64,000 nucleotides of DNA from Tunicatimonas pelagia (GCF_030506325.1 NZ_CP120683.1:5407001-5471000), one strand, 5' to 3'. Positions 1 to 10,091 are shown, counted from the first letter of the stretch. The notes: generated by a model from the sequence alone, not told the origin. Program-made: numbers and translations.

Positions 1-20
1 CGGGTAAAGTACTAAAATAT

Positions 21-785
21 TTGACCTTGAAATCATTTTCTTTTACAACGTCCCAACTGGGCAAACAGTTATTTTATTACGAAAGCTGCGACTCTACCAA
101 TAAAGTGGCTACGCAACTGGTTCAGCAAAACAAAGCCGAACACGGGGCGGTGATCTTTTCGGAGTTTCAGACCCAAGGGCGGGGGCAACAGCAAAAGAGC
201 TGGGAGTCAGCCCCCGGCGACAATTTGACTTTCTCGTTAGTATTATTTCCCAATCTGGCAGTGAAGCACTTTTTTCGGTTAAATATACTGGTTTCGTTGG
301 CCGTAGCCGAAGCCTTGAATAATTGGGTAAAAGACAAAATGAGGATCAAGTGGCCAAATGATATTTTTTATCACGATCAAAAGCTGGGAGGGATACTAAT
401 CCAAAATAATTTGCAGGGAACGTACGTAAAATCATCGGTAATTGGGATCGGACTCAATGTAAACCAACTTCATTTTAATCATCCGCGAGCTATTTCTCTA
501 GCTAATATCCGCAATCAAATTATTCATCGAGAGAAGTTATTAAACGAAATTCTGGTGCGCTTAGAAAACTTTTTAGGGGAATTATCGACAAGTGACTTGA
601 CTAAATTAGCAAGAAAATACGATGCTAGCCTCTACGGAAAAGGTGAGAAAAGGAGGTTTGAAGATAACAAAGATCAGTTTGAGGGAGTAATAACCGGAGT
701 GGATGAGCGCGGACGGTTAGTGATTGAAGTAGAAAACGAACCTCGCTACTACAATTTTCACGAGGTTCGCTATCACTGGGACTAA
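21..785 (+). CDS. birA: Biotin--[acetyl-CoA-carboxylase] ligase
   Basis: Attaches biotin, through biotinyl-AMP, to the biotin carboxyl carrier of carboxylases in the cytoplasm. Visible landmarks are the GRGQQQKSW nucleotide-binding loop (residues 53-61), KWPND (110-114) and KLGGILI (121-127), with a short C-terminal domain after about 205. At 254 residues it has no N-terminal helix-turn-helix, so it is the non-repressor class I type. The start shown is a TTG; the frame stays open to the window edge, so the true start could lie further left. A biotin-dependent carboxylase subunit is encoded at 58.2-59.7 kb and is a likely client. Confidence 0.93.
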   Translation: MTLKSFSFTTSQLGKQLFYYESCDSTNKVATQLVQQNKAEHGAVIFSEFQTQGRGQQQKSWESAPGDNLTFSLVLFPNLAVKHFFRLNILVSLAVAEALNNWVKDKMRIKWPNDIFYHDQKLGGILIQNNLQGTYVKSSVIGIGLNVNQLHFNHPRAISLANIRNQIIHREKLLNEILVRLENFLGELSTSDLTKLARKYDASLYGKGEKRRFEDNKDQFEGVITGVDERGRLVIEVENEPRYYNFHEVRYHWD

Positions 786-813
786 AAAAGAATATTAAGA
801 CATACTTCAAGTT

Positions 814-2415
814 CTAGGCTGAAGTCACTAATGGTTCTGCTACATCAATAATACGGCGGGCTTGAGCGTCCCACTCTATGCGCTGCCCGGTTTTGTAGGA
901 TAGGGTCGCCATGTGCGCGGATATTGCCTCTTCAAATCCCTCCTTTATTCCGCAGCTAGGTTGACCGCCATTGCGGATACAGCTAAGCCACTCCCGAATA
1001 TGCAGGTACGTTGAATCCACTCGTTTGCCATCTCGATAGGTATACAGTAATCCTTTATCGGCGAAATATTTAGCAGTGGCTGAGGTAACCCCATCAACTC
1101 CTTCTCGCCCGGGAGTGTAGGCGTACAGTGGAACGTTGGGGTCAATGGTATCGTCCGCTAGCATCTCCTGGTAGCGAGTTGAGCGAGGATCAGCGTAAAT
1201 GGTTAAACTATTACCCAGTTCCATTGTAGCATCATGGCCCATTAGTAGGGTAGGGCGACTGTGCTGATTGCCCAAAGAAGCCGAGTACAGGAAGGTCATG
1301 CCCTTTTCTTTACCGGGATCCTGCGTAGAACCAGTAGAATAATCCGGGTATTCCATATTCACCTGAAACACATCGGGCACTTCGCGTCCGTCGCGGTGGG
1401 TATACACTCCGCCGGAGGCTGTGACGTACTTCGGTATGCCCATTTCTAAAAGGCAGTTGATCCGGTCGTAATCGTGCGTGAGCAAGTCGCCGGATAATCC
1501 GGTACCGTAGGCCCACCACTTTCTCCATCGGAAGAAATGCTCTTTATTAAACGGAATGCTGGGGGCAGGCCCTAAAAATTGCTTCCAGTCGATGGTGGAT
1601 GGACTAGCTGCTTCGTGAATGTTGTACTGCCAAGCCCCGTTATCAGAATTCCGATTGGTACACGCCTGGATGAGCGAAACATGGCCTAGCACATTTTTCC
1701 GAATAGCATCTTGAGCCGTTAAGAAACTTTGGGTTTGCCGGTGCTGGTGCCCTACCTGAAAAACAATGTCTGACTGGGTTACTGCATCGTAAAGATCGTA
1801 GGTCTCCTGAATTTTATGCGTCATACACTTTTCAACGTACACGTGCTTACCCGCTTGAGCAGCAGCAATAGCCATGGGAGCGTGCCAGTGGTCAGGAGTG
1901 GCAATAATAACGGCATCGATATCAGGACTGGCCAACATTTCTTGGTAAGTACGGTAACGCTTAGGTGTATTCTGATCGGTTTTTACCGTTTCCATTGCTT
2001 CTTCGGCTCGCACATCAAACAAGTCGCAAACCCCAGTGTACTGAATGTTTAAGCTTTCCTGTTCCAGAAAATCTTGTAAGCGGGTATCGTTACTATTTTT
2101 TTGAGCGGCTTCTTTCATGTTAGTAAGCCATTCGGCGGTGGCAAACCCAGAAGCTTTAACCAGTTGCTTACCTCGAATGCCAAATCCAATAATACCAACA
2201 CGAATGGGAGTACCAGCCATAGAGCCGGTGGGCGGAGGAAGCGATGCTTTAATATCCAGTTCGTTCAGTATTTCTTCTTTCACACTTCGGTCGTAGCTCT
2301 GTTTGGCAGCGGCACTGGCCCAGAAAGCCCCAAGCACAGGTACGGTGGCCATTCCCTTAATAATATCGCGACGGGTAATACCGCTAGATTGATTGTTTGA
2401 GTTATCAGGTGTCAT
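814..2415 (-). CDS. Tat-exported Gfo/Idh/MocA family oxidoreductase
   Basis: NAD(P)-dependent sugar or inositol dehydrogenase-like protein of 533 residues, probably periplasmic. A twin-arginine motif (TRRDIIKG, residues 14-21) precedes a hydrophobic stretch. The Rossmann loop GFGIRG is at 77-82, the family TPDHWH signature at 173-178, and the catalytic-region motif reads EKCMTH (195-200) instead of the usual EKP. A 40-residue insertion follows the first beta-alpha unit. It lies 32 bases downstream of the DoxX gene on the same strand, so the two probably form an operon. The substrate cannot be told from sequence. Exported members of this family are common in Bacteroidota that degrade plant or algal sugars. 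Confidence 0.88.
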   Translation of the reverse strand: MTPDNSNNQSSGITRRDIIKGMATVPVLGAFWASAAAKQSYDRSVKEEILNELDIKASLPPPTGSMAGTPIRVGIIGFGIRGKQLVKASGFATAEWLTNMKEAAQKNSNDTRLQDFLEQESLNIQYTGVCDLFDVRAEEAMETVKTDQNTPKRYRTYQEMLASPDIDAVIIATPDHWHAPMAIAAAQAGKHVYVEKCMTHKIQETYDLYDAVTQSDIVFQVGHQHRQTQSFLTAQDAIRKNVLGHVSLIQACTNRNSDNGAWQYNIHEAASPSTIDWKQFLGPAPSIPFNKEHFFRWRKWWAYGTGLSGDLLTHDYDRINCLLEMGIPKYVTASGGVYTHRDGREVPDVFQVNMEYPDYSTGSTQDPGKEKGMTFLYSASLGNQHSRPTLLMGHDATMELGNSLTIYADPRSTRYQEMLADDTIDPNVPLYAYTPGREGVDGVTSATAKYFADKGLLYTYRDGKRVDSTYLHIREWLSCIRNGGQPSCGIKEGFEEAISAHMATLSYKTGQRIEWDAQARRIIDVAEPLVTSA

Positions 2416-2447
2416 AAGATGATGGATTTGTAGTGATGGTTGAGTTA

Positions 2448-2969
2448 CTAAGCCGCGACTTCTTCAGGCGACGACTGTCTTCTTCGCTGAGTGTAGCTTC
2501 GCATGAGTCGATCCAGACCGATAATATGGCTGGTAGGAAAAACGTAGAGCACCGCCATCGCAAATAGCTCAATAAGGTTTTTATTTACCCACAGATAGCT
2601 GCCTTCGCTGGGAAGCGCATACTCAGCACCAATAAACGGGGGGTGTGATAAGTAGTACAAACCTAGCAAAACCATTCCGCCGATAAGGGCTGCTTGGGTA
2701 AGAAAACCCACGAGTAAGCTTAGCCCGACTGCTACTAGTCCCCAGGTGTTGAGGAAATCTACCGCTGCCATAAGACTGGGGTTGGCTGCAATGGTCTCGA
2801 ACATAGGAGCAAACCAACCTTGCGAATCGTTTAAGTAGCCTGCAGCCGACCAACTGGGACTATACAATTTGACTACTCCTTCGTACAAGAAGTGCCAACC
2901 AATTAAAACCCGTAAAATAACCAGTACATTGAGTTGCGGGGGCGAAAGCGAAGAGATAGCCGTTTTCAT
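2448..2969 (-). CDS. DoxX family membrane protein
   Basis: A 173-residue inner-membrane protein with about four hydrophobic helices. The N-terminal VILRVLIGWHFLYEGVVK segment is typical of DoxX/YphA proteins, and a polar, Arg-rich C-terminus probably faces the cytoplasm. DoxX relatives have been linked to quinone or thiosulfate redox chemistry, but no activity can be assigned here. It is the first gene of a likely two-gene operon with the exported Gfo/Idh/MocA oxidoreductase, and this pairing hints that it serves that enzyme's electron flow (inference). Confidence 0.82.
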   Translation of the reverse strand: MKTAISSLSPPQLNVLVILRVLIGWHFLYEGVVKLYSPSWSAAGYLNDSQGWFAPMFETIAANPSLMAAVDFLNTWGLVAVGLSLLVGFLTQAALIGGMVLLGLYYLSHPPFIGAEYALPSEGSYLWVNKNLIELFAMAVLYVFPTSHIIGLDRLMRSYTQRRRQSSPEEVAA

Positions 2970-3104
2970 GATGGTAGTGATTAGTAGTAAAGATTCCCAA
3001 AAGTTCCGTATTCTACTACCTAAAAAAAATGATTTGAATCAGGTTATTGGTTGATTTATTGCCGAGAGTAAGCAATATGGTTTCTTCTTTCCAAGTTAAT
3101 GTGC

Positions 3105-3112
3105 TAATTTTG
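3105..3112 (+). promoter_or_regulatory. Candidate -7 box of the ahcY promoter
   Basis: TAATTTTG fits the Bacteroidota TAnnTTTG -7 consensus and lies 28 bases before the preferred ahcY ATG. No good TTG -33 element is found 17-23 bases upstream, so support is moderate. If used, transcription would begin near 3117 and exclude the more upstream start at 3047. Confidence 0.35.
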
Positions 3113-3139
3113 CCCGCAAATTTAAAACATACGAGAAGC

Positions 3140-4447
3140 ATGGTTGAAGAACAAAGAATCCGTTACAAAGTAAAAGACATTTCTCTGGCTGCCTGGGGAA
3201 GAAAAGAAATTCGCTTGGCTGAAGCTGAGATGCCGGGCCTAATGTCTATTCGGGAAGAATATGGACCACAACAACCGCTAAAAGGGGCGCGAATTGCGGG
3301 CTGCTTACATATGACTATCCAGACGGCAGTGCTGATTGAAACTTTGGTAGAACTGGGGGCGGAAGTGACTTGGTCGTCGTGTAATATTTTCTCTACGCAG
3401 GATCACGCCGCTGCCGCTATTGCTGAAGCAGGTATACCGGTGTTTGCCTGGAAAGGTATGACCGAAGAAGAATTTGATTGGTGTATTGAGCAAACCTTAT
3501 TTTTTGGTGAAGACCGCCAGCCACTAAACATGATTCTGGATGATGGTGGGGATTTAACCAATATGGTGCTGGATCGCTATCCGGAAATGGTAGAAGGTAT
3601 TCGGGGAATCTCGGAAGAAACTACCACCGGGGTACACCGCTTGTACGAGCGCATGAAGAAAGGAACCTTGCCTTTACCCGCAATCAACATTAACGATTCG
3701 GTTACTAAATCTAAATTTGATAATAAGTACGGCTGTAAAGAATCGTTAGTAGATGCTATCCGCCGGGCTACCGACCTGATGCTAGCCGGAAAAGTAGCGG
3801 TAGTAGCGGGTTACGGCGATGTGGGAAAAGGTTCAGCCCAATCGCTTCGCGGAGCAGGAGTGCGAGTAATCGTGACCGAGATTGATCCAATTTGTGCGCT
3901 ACAGGCGGCGATGGACGGTTTTGAAGTAAAGAAAATGGATAATGCGATTCCTCGCGCTGATATTATTGTGACCGCTACCGGAAATAAAGATATTGTAGCC
4001 GCCCGTCATTTCAAGCAGATGAAAGATAAAGCCATCGTTTGTAATATCGGTCACTTTGATAACGAGATTGACGTAGCTTGGTTAAAAGAAAATGCCGAAC
4101 GCGATGAGATTAAGCCTCAGGTAGATTTGTACCGAATGGCCAATGGCAACGAGATTATTCTGCTGGCCGAAGGCCGATTAGTCAACTTAGGAGTAGCTAC
4201 CGGGCACCCGTCATTTGTAATGTCTAACTCATTTACCAACCAAGTACTGGCGCAGATTGAGTTGTGGAAGCATACTGATAAGTACGAAAATGCGGTGTAT
4301 ATGCTGCCTAAGCACTTAGACGAAAAGGTAGCGGAGCTGCATTTGGAAAAAATCGGAGTAGAACTGGATACGCTATCGGAAGAGCAAGCCGAATATATTG
4401 GCGTAACGGTGAAAGGGCCATTTAAGCCTGATTATTACCGCTACTAG
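3140..4447 (+). CDS. ahcY: Adenosylhomocysteinase
   Basis: Hydrolyses S-adenosylhomocysteine to adenosine and homocysteine in the activated methyl cycle, NAD-dependent and cytosolic. The protein is 435 residues from the ATG at 3140. An open frame from 3047 would add 31 residues that do not resemble the family, and a -7 box lies between the two starts. Seen are [13 protein letters not shown] (substrate and catalytic Lys/Asp region), the NAD loop [11 protein letters not shown] and the classic C-terminus ending KPDYYRY, which carries the NAD-contacting Lys and Tyr. It converges with the PorE-like gene across a 70-base hairpin repeat. It would clear SAH made by the several methyltransferases in this window. 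Confidence 0.97.
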   Translation: MVEEQRIRYKVKDISLAAWGRKEIRLAEAEMPGLMSIREEYGPQQPLKGARIAGCLHMTIQTAVLIETLVELGAEVTWSSCNIFSTQDHAAAAIAEAGIPVFAWKGMTEEEFDWCIEQTLFFGEDRQPLNMILDDGGDLTNMVLDRYPEMVEGIRGISEETTTGVHRLYERMKKGTLPLPAININDSVTKSKFDNKYGCKESLVDAIRRATDLMLAGKVAVVAGYGDVGKGSAQSLRGAGVRVIVTEIDPICALQAAMDGFEVKKMDNAIPRADIIVTATGNKDIVAARHFKQMKDKAIVCNIGHFDNEIDVAWLKENAERDEIKPQVDLYRMANGNEIILLAEGRLVNLGVATGHPSFVMSNSFTNQVLAQIELWKHTDKYENAVYMLPKHLDEKVAELHLEKIGVELDTLSEEQAEYIGVTVKGPFKPDYYRY

Positions 4448-4450
4448 GGT

Positions 4451-4520
4451 GATGAGTAATGAATAATGATTAATGATTAATGAGTGGTAATCATTCATTA
4501 GTCATCAATCATTACTCATT
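4451..4520. repeat. Heptamer-built hairpin between convergent genes
   Basis: Exactly ten 7-base units fill the gap between the ahcY stop (4445-4447) and the stop of the opposing gene (4519-4521). The first five are variants of aatgatt or aatgagt; the last four are their reverse complements (attcatt, agtcatc, aatcatt, actcatt). The result is an imperfect hairpin of about 30-base arms. It probably acts as a bidirectional transcription terminator (inference). The same words recur in the repeats at 20.0 and 23.2 kb. Confidence 0.75.
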
Positions 4521-6480
4521 AAAACGTGAGTGTGGGCAGTAAGCCTTTTTTCTTCTCTTCAATCTTTTCGTGTACTGATAGGATTTCAATCTCAGTACGA
4601 CGATTAATCTCTCTACCACCAAATTCGTCATCGTTAGAAACTAGCGGGCGGGTCTCACCAAATCCCTTAGCAACTACTTGGGCTTCGGTGGTTCCGTACT
4701 GAAGTAGGTAGCTAGCCACTGCCTTAGCGCGTTGTTCGGAAAGCTTCTGGTTATAATCTGCCTCGCCTACATTGTCGGTATGGCCATTGATCTGAATTTT
4801 CAGATTTGGATTTGCCTTTAATAGTTCGTGAACTCGATCAAGCTCCGAAATAGACTCCTGCTTGATAGACGCTTTACCCGTATCGAAAAAGATGTTTTTC
4901 AGAATAGTTACTGATCCTACTACTGCTTTATCTAGTTGAATGGCTCGTTTAATCTCTTTTCTGCCCTTTAATTGATCCGCCCCAAAGTTGGTGGAATAGA
5001 ATAGGTAACCCTCCGCTTCTACAATAAGTCCGAAATTCTCCCCTTCCGGAATAGAAATTTTGAACTCTCCCGTAGAAGGATCGGAATATTGGCGATCAAT
5101 AATGATATTTTTACGGTTATCAGATAAAATGAGCTCGGCAGCAACCGGGTTACCAGAACCAGCATCAGTCACTTTTCCAATAAAGTACGTAGTGTTTTTA
5201 ACTGGGGCAGCCGCTACTGGTTTAGGTGCTGCCTTCTTCGGCTTCATGTTAATTACGTACAGGTCGTTTCCTCCCATGCCATCTTCTCGGGCAGTAGCAT
5301 AATAACCAAGGGCGTTATCAGCTGAGGTAACGAAGTAGATATCATCTTGAGCCGTGTTGATGGGGTAGCCCATATTAATGGGAGTACTCCACTTGCCTTG
5401 GTATTTTCGGCTTTGAAAGATATCGTAGCCCCCCATTCCCATATGCCCCTTCGAGCTAAAAAACAAAGATTTTCCGGAAGGATGAATAAAAGGAGCATCT
5501 TCATCGGCTTCGGTATTAATTTTTGGCCCTAGGTTTTCGGGTGGCCCCCATTCACCCCGCCGATCTTTGCGAGATACATATAGATCAAACCCACCAAACC
5601 CGCCTGGGCGGTTGCTTGAGAAGTATAGCTCATCGCCCGCTTGGTTTACCGAAACTGATAATTCCCGATAGGGCGAATTGACGTATTGGCTTACCGGAAG
5701 AGGTACAGACCATTCTTTATTCTGATAAGTAGAGAAGTAAATGTCACCGTCACCTTCGTCCACGTAAATAAACAGCGTTTTCCCGTCGGGCGAAATAGCG
5801 GCTCCACATTCGTGGTAGTGGGTGTTAATGTTAGTACTAATTTTCTCGGGAATCAGCCAGTCGCCCTTATTTCTTCTAACAATGTAGATATCTTCGTAGT
5901 AGTTATCGTCATAGGCTTTTTTACCCCCCGTAGAACCCTCGCGGCGAGAAGTAAAGATTAAAGATTTACCATCGGAAGTAATCAGCGGGGCGTAATCTTG
6001 GTTGTCGGAGTTCAACTTCTTGAGATTACGAATTTCTACATTTTTAGGATTGTTCACATATTCTATCCCGATATTACACTGCCGAATGTGTCGATCGACA
6101 GTATAGGTATTTTCAGCATTTTTACGGTAGTAATGAAAATACTCTAATGCTTTCTCAAACTGGTGATTGTACTGGTAGGCTAGCCCCAGATGAAAAACCA
6201 GGGTAGAGGTTGAATCTTGCGTGTTTTCGTAGACTTCTTCCAGAAAAGGCATAGCCCGGTGCTTGTACCTGCTCTTCAGATAAGCCAATCCAATTTTATA
6301 GGTAATAGAAAGATCATCGGGGGTAATATCAGCCGCTTTTTTGTAATTAATGGCCGCTTCGTAGTAAAAACCATGCTCATAATACTTGTCCGCAGTTTTG
6401 AGTAATCGCTTAACCGACTGGGCCTGTGCCACCCCGCTGAGCGATAAGCTGATAAGGAAAATAAGTATAAGCCTGGGCAT
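4519..6480 (-). CDS. PorE-like OmpA-family protein (TPR, PD40 propeller, OmpA)
   Basis: A 653-residue envelope protein. From the ATG at 6480 it begins with a clear signal peptide ending near GVAQAQ; an in-frame start 30 bases upstream would bury it. Domain order: TPR-like helices (about 20-130), PD40/WD40-like propeller repeats (about 165-420, with recurring SPDGK and LFFSS words), a carboxypeptidase-regulatory-like domain (about 435-525), and an OmpA C-terminal peptidoglycan-binding domain with GHTDN and NRRTEI. This order matches PorE of the type IX secretion system, but many paralogues share it, so the exact role is open. A decayed copy of its N-terminal third lies at 9.3-9.9 kb. Confidence 0.85.
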   Translation of the reverse strand: MPRLILIFLISLSLSGVAQAQSVKRLLKTADKYYEHGFYYEAAINYKKAADITPDDLSITYKIGLAYLKSRYKHRAMPFLEEVYENTQDSTSTLVFHLGLAYQYNHQFEKALEYFHYYRKNAENTYTVDRHIRQCNIGIEYVNNPKNVEIRNLKKLNSDNQDYAPLITSDGKSLIFTSRREGSTGGKKAYDDNYYEDIYIVRRNKGDWLIPEKISTNINTHYHECGAAISPDGKTLFIYVDEGDGDIYFSTYQNKEWSVPLPVSQYVNSPYRELSVSVNQAGDELYFSSNRPGGFGGFDLYVSRKDRRGEWGPPENLGPKINTEADEDAPFIHPSGKSLFFSSKGHMGMGGYDIFQSRKYQGKWSTPINMGYPINTAQDDIYFVTSADNALGYYATAREDGMGGNDLYVINMKPKKAAPKPVAAAPVKNTTYFIGKVTDAGSGNPVAAELILSDNRKNIIIDRQYSDPSTGEFKISIPEGENFGLIVEAEGYLFYSTNFGADQLKGRKEIKRAIQLDKAVVGSVTILKNIFFDTGKASIKQESISELDRVHELLKANPNLKIQINGHTDNVGEADYNQKLSEQRAKAVASYLLQYGTTEAQVVAKGFGETRPLVSNDDEFGGREINRRTEIEILSVHEKIEEKKKGLLPTLTF

Positions 6481-6769
6481 TACAAATAGCACTTCATTTA
6501 TATTATACAATAATAAATAAATATATTAATATATAATATTGTTTGATTTCATATACAGACATAAGTAATATATCGGAGGGAATAGCGTTTTTCTGCGAGG
6601 GTAGTATCAGGCGATTTTGGGCTGAAAGTTACGTGCAGATTACGTGTTGCTATAAATCTCAGTACTAATGCTAACTTTTCTTTGGAAGATATCTGGGGAT
6701 AGGGCTATTGGATGTACAGTTTACTCAATCCTGCCAAGTCTATATGTAACCGGAGTTTCCTTCGCTCAA

Positions 6770-7507
6770 CTATTTTAATTGATACTGTTTTGCCTGTAAA
6801 TAGTTCCTTAGTGCTTGGTTAGTTTCTTTTTGCTTAGTGCCTCGGTGAGTTTTAATGAGGACGATGCAAATCTTATCTAAGACTTCTTGCGGAAGAGAGT
6901 AAAGAATGGCATACTCAGCTCCCTGGCAATATAGTTTCAGGAGATTGATATAGTTGATAGAATTTTTTTCTAAAAACTGCGGCAACGTTGTAGACTGTAC
7001 TTGTATTTGCTGCCCATTTCCTGGCTGACTAAAAATTGAGGCCATTGTAGTGGAACCATCCAATTTGCTAGTATGAAGAGTAATAGGAATATTATTGTCG
7101 CTAATGGCTTGTGGTTCAATATGCCAATTAAATGTAGGATACGTTTCCTTATATTTTTCAAGCATTTGAAAATTGAAGGACATGGGTTCAAAGGCGTAGC
7201 TGATAGCTTCAGGAAACTTATAAAACATGAACAATGAAAAGTAACCTACATTTGCGCCAATATCTACTATTGTTGGATTCTTAAGCGTGAGTAGATGTTC
7301 AGGTATGTTCTTAAAATAAATCTGATCAAAAAAGCACTCACGAAATGCCGATAGCATTTGACGCGGTACTCGTACGCTAAACTGGCCTTTCAACTGAAAA
7401 TCAAAGGATGCTTGGTAACCAAACATCTTAAACCACAAATACTGAGGCCAGTTTTCAAAATGTGCAAAGAGATTACGATAACGCCGAATTTTATTCTTAG
7501 ACATCAT
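6770..7507 (-). CDS. FkbM family methyltransferase, degenerate motif
   Basis: A 245-residue SAM-dependent methyltransferase-like protein. The SAM-binding motif VDIGANVGYFS (81-91) and the following FEP (106-108) are intact. The usual KIDVEGAE motif near the C-terminus reads KLYCQGAE here (191-198), losing both acidic residues, whereas the paralogue at 12.9 kb keeps KIDVEG. It may therefore be inactive or have altered specificity (inference). FkbM enzymes typically O-methylate sugars of surface glycans or lipids. It stands alone, with a 439-base gap upstream, close to the glycan region. Confidence 0.8.
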   Translation of the reverse strand: MMSKNKIRRYRNLFAHFENWPQYLWFKMFGYQASFDFQLKGQFSVRVPRQMLSAFRECFFDQIYFKNIPEHLLTLKNPTIVDIGANVGYFSLFMFYKFPEAISYAFEPMSFNFQMLEKYKETYPTFNWHIEPQAISDNNIPITLHTSKLDGSTTMASIFSQPGNGQQIQVQSTTLPQFLEKNSINYINLLKLYCQGAEYAILYSLPQEVLDKICIVLIKTHRGTKQKETNQALRNYLQAKQYQLK

Positions 7508-7946
7508 AAAGATAAGTAGGTTAGTAAGTCCGGTTTAGTAGATTACCGACTGCGAAGAAAGGTAGAAAGCGTGCTTTCTCCAACTCATACTTTTCCAAAC
7601 ATAATCTGAGAGTGGTGTAGCGTTTCTCTTGGGTTGCTACTGAAGTGCCGTAGGTCTACTTGCCAAAAATCTGCTGCATTTAGTAGTGATATAGCCTACT
7701 TTGTTTAGTTCGGTAAAAATTATTTACGATAGCAAGAGACTGATCTAACATGATAGAGTAGTTTCTCCTACCTTCAGTAACGTACCGAGAACTATAGCCT
7801 CTAGATTCTCTGCAACATATTACCCCTCCTAACGCAGTAATATATGAGTGGGCTACTCTGCTAAGGTTGTCGAGGAACCAGATTTTTAACGGTGGTCATT
7901 TCGGGAAAAATAGCGTAATTGTAAAAAAATTAGCAATAAAAGATAT
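7508..7946. other. Gene-free stretch, 439 bases
   Basis: This divergent intergenic region lies between the FkbM-like and GT87 genes. It contains one short perfect hairpin (7-base arms, 7564-7579) but no open frame with coding character, no RNA gene and no clear TAnnTTTG promoter box. It may be eroded sequence, like the scraps at 9.3 and 12.7 kb, but no parent could be recognised. Confidence 0.5.
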
Positions 7947-9143
7947 ATGAGAGCCAAGCTTAAGCAGATTGTGAGTGATCCACGGTATATCACTGGACTA
8001 TATGTACTAGTTGCTATTTTGATTAGTGTACAAGCATTACTTTTAGGCGGGAAACGTTACGAAGAAGCTGGGAAAGAATACAACCGATACAACAATTACA
8101 CTATTTTTGAGCGGTCGTTTTACCATCTAAAAAATAATCAAGACTTGTATGTTTACTATCCTGAAGAGCACTGGGATATCTATAAATATACTCCAACATT
8201 TTCGGTGTTTTTCGGCCTTTTTGCAGTTTTTCCCGATTGGCTTGGGTTACCTTTCTGGAACCTATTCAATGCTGTGCCTCTTTTGGTAGGGATATATTAC
8301 CTACCCAAGCTTAATAATTTTGAAAAGGGTCTTGTTGCAATAATCATATTGCAAGAACTGATAACTTCTATACAAAATGAGCAAGCGAATGGATTGATAG
8401 CCGGACTATTGATATTAGCTTTTGCTCTAATGGAACGAAAGAAGTACGCTTGGGCTACCCTATGTATTGTATCTTCGGCCTTTATAAAGCTGTTTGGTAT
8501 AGTGGGGGTAGCGTTGTATTTACTCTACCCTAACAAACGGCATACCTTGGTTTACACTATGTTGTGGGTGGCACTTATGGCCGTAGTGCCCTTGGTATTA
8601 ATAAGCTATGAACAGTATGTTTACTTACTTGAAAACTATCTGGTATTGCTATCTGATGACCACTCTGCCTCCTACGGCTACTCGGTAATGGGGTGGCTAT
8701 ATACTTGGTTTATGATAGGTATCAACAAAATGGCTGTGGTGCTCATCGGTGCGGCAATTTTTATGGTGCCCTTTATGAAAATACAATGGTATACCTACTA
8801 CGGATTTAGGTATCTGGTTATTGTGTCTATACTGATTTGGGTCGTTATCTTTAATCATAAGGCGGAGTCGCCCACATTTATCATTGCTATGGCGGGGGTT
8901 GCTATGTGGTTTGTTGTAAGCGAGAAGAATGCAATCAATATTGCCCTCTTCACTTTTGCTTTTGTGTTTACTACACTATCCCCTACTGATATTTTTCCTC
9001 AATTTTTGCGGGAGCAATTGGTAACCCCCTACGTCCTCAAAGGAGTTCCTTGCATTTTCGTTTGGATAAAAGTTATTTATGATATGCTTAGCAAGCATAA
9101 GGTAAGCTATCTAACCAATAGATATATCGCTTCTTTTGAATAG
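7947..9143 (+). CDS. GT87-like (DUF2029) polyprenyl-phosphate mannosyltransferase family protein
   Basis: A 398-residue multi-spanning membrane protein with about 9-10 hydrophobic helices. The first periplasmic loop, with a YHL..NQDLY segment followed by DIYKYTP, resembles the conserved extracytoplasmic part of GT87 enzymes. These transfer a sugar from a polyprenyl-phosphate donor on the periplasmic side. In Bacteroidota such proteins often decorate lipids or surface glycans. It is monocistronic, facing away from the neighbouring FkbM-like gene. Family assignment is good, but donor and acceptor are unknown. Confidence 0.72.
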   Translation: MRAKLKQIVSDPRYITGLYVLVAILISVQALLLGGKRYEEAGKEYNRYNNYTIFERSFYHLKNNQDLYVYYPEEHWDIYKYTPTFSVFFGLFAVFPDWLGLPFWNLFNAVPLLVGIYYLPKLNNFEKGLVAIIILQELITSIQNEQANGLIAGLLILAFALMERKKYAWATLCIVSSAFIKLFGIVGVALYLLYPNKRHTLVYTMLWVALMAVVPLVLISYEQYVYLLENYLVLLSDDHSASYGYSVMGWLYTWFMIGINKMAVVLIGAAIFMVPFMKIQWYTYYGFRYLVIVSILIWVVIFNHKAESPTFIIAMAGVAMWFVVSEKNAINIALFTFAFVFTTLSPTDIFPQFLREQLVTPYVLKGVPCIFVWIKVIYDMLSKHKVSYLTNRYIASFE

Positions 9144-9347
9144 TACGAAGGGACGCATTGCTGCCTACCAATTAGCTTGCGGTAGGTGCTATGCTCTTAT
9201 TTTGTCAGTACAAGCATACTTATCTTGACCGAAAAAGGTTCTTTATGAACTCGCTAAAATGGCTGCGCAGTCGCCAAAAATTAAGCCAAACGTTTTGCTT
9301 AACTAAGATAATCTTATCGGTGAAAGTGACGTTAATTTTTTGAGGAA

Positions 9348-9948
9348 TTACCAATCATACTTAATTCTTTTAACAATATAGATATCCTCGTAGTAATTAT
9401 CGTCATAGGCCTTTTTACCGCCTGTAGAGCCTTCTCGTCGCAAGGTAGAAATTAGCGAACGGCAATCGGAAGTGCCTAGCGGGGCATAGTCCTGATTGTC
9501 AGTATTTAGCTTTTTGAGATTATTCACATATTCTATCTTAATACTACATTGTCTGATATGTCGGCCTACGGTATAAGTGTTGTCAGTATTTTTCCGAAAG
9601 AGGTGGCAATATTTCAGAGCTTGCTCAAACTGATAATTATACTGGTAGGCTAGCCCCAGATGAAATGCTAACGTAGAAGTGGTAGCTTCTGTGTTTTTGT
9701 ATGCGTCTTGCAAGTAAGGAAGTGTCCGGTGCTTATAACGGCTTTCTAAGTAGGCTAATCTGATCTTGTAGGTGATAACTATGTCGCCAGGGGTAATTTC
9801 TGCTACTTTTGTATAGTATGTAGGAGCCTCGTAGTAAAAACCATGCTCGTAGTACTTGTTGGTAAACTTTAGCAATTTTTTTTGCTGATTGCCCGCAGGA
9901 CACACCCGACAGGGAGCACAGCTAACAAATTATAAGTACCCAGAACAT
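9348..9948 (-). pseudogene. Broken, truncated copy of the PorE-like gene
   Basis: The longest open frame (9348-9905) aligns throughout with the N-terminal third of the PorE-like protein at 4.5-6.5 kb: KYYEHGFYYEA, FHLGLAYQYN and REGSTGGKKAYDDNYYEDIY are shared. A seven-residue stretch after EYVNN is missing, and the copy stops just after the first propeller motif. Upstream, signal-peptide-like sequence begins at an ATG at 9948 but is cut by a TAG (9922-9924), and the frame shifts at a run of eight A residues (complement of 9876-9883). The propeller, regulatory-like and OmpA domains are gone. It is a dead duplicate fragment. Confidence 0.88.
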
Positions 9949-10091
9949 GAGTAATACGTTGATTCATCAATGATTAGTTAAAAACACAATTGTTTAATCT
10001 GATTTGAGCTAGATTATCTCTCAGCACCTCCATAATGTAGGTTTTATGAAAAAAAATGTTTTTTCAGGTAATATGGAATTTAGGCGAATCA

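Noticed and set aside
7564-7579. Short perfect hairpin in the 7.5-7.9 kb gap
   Set aside because: Seven-base arms with a 2-base loop, no T-run and no adjacent stop; too weak to call a terminator.
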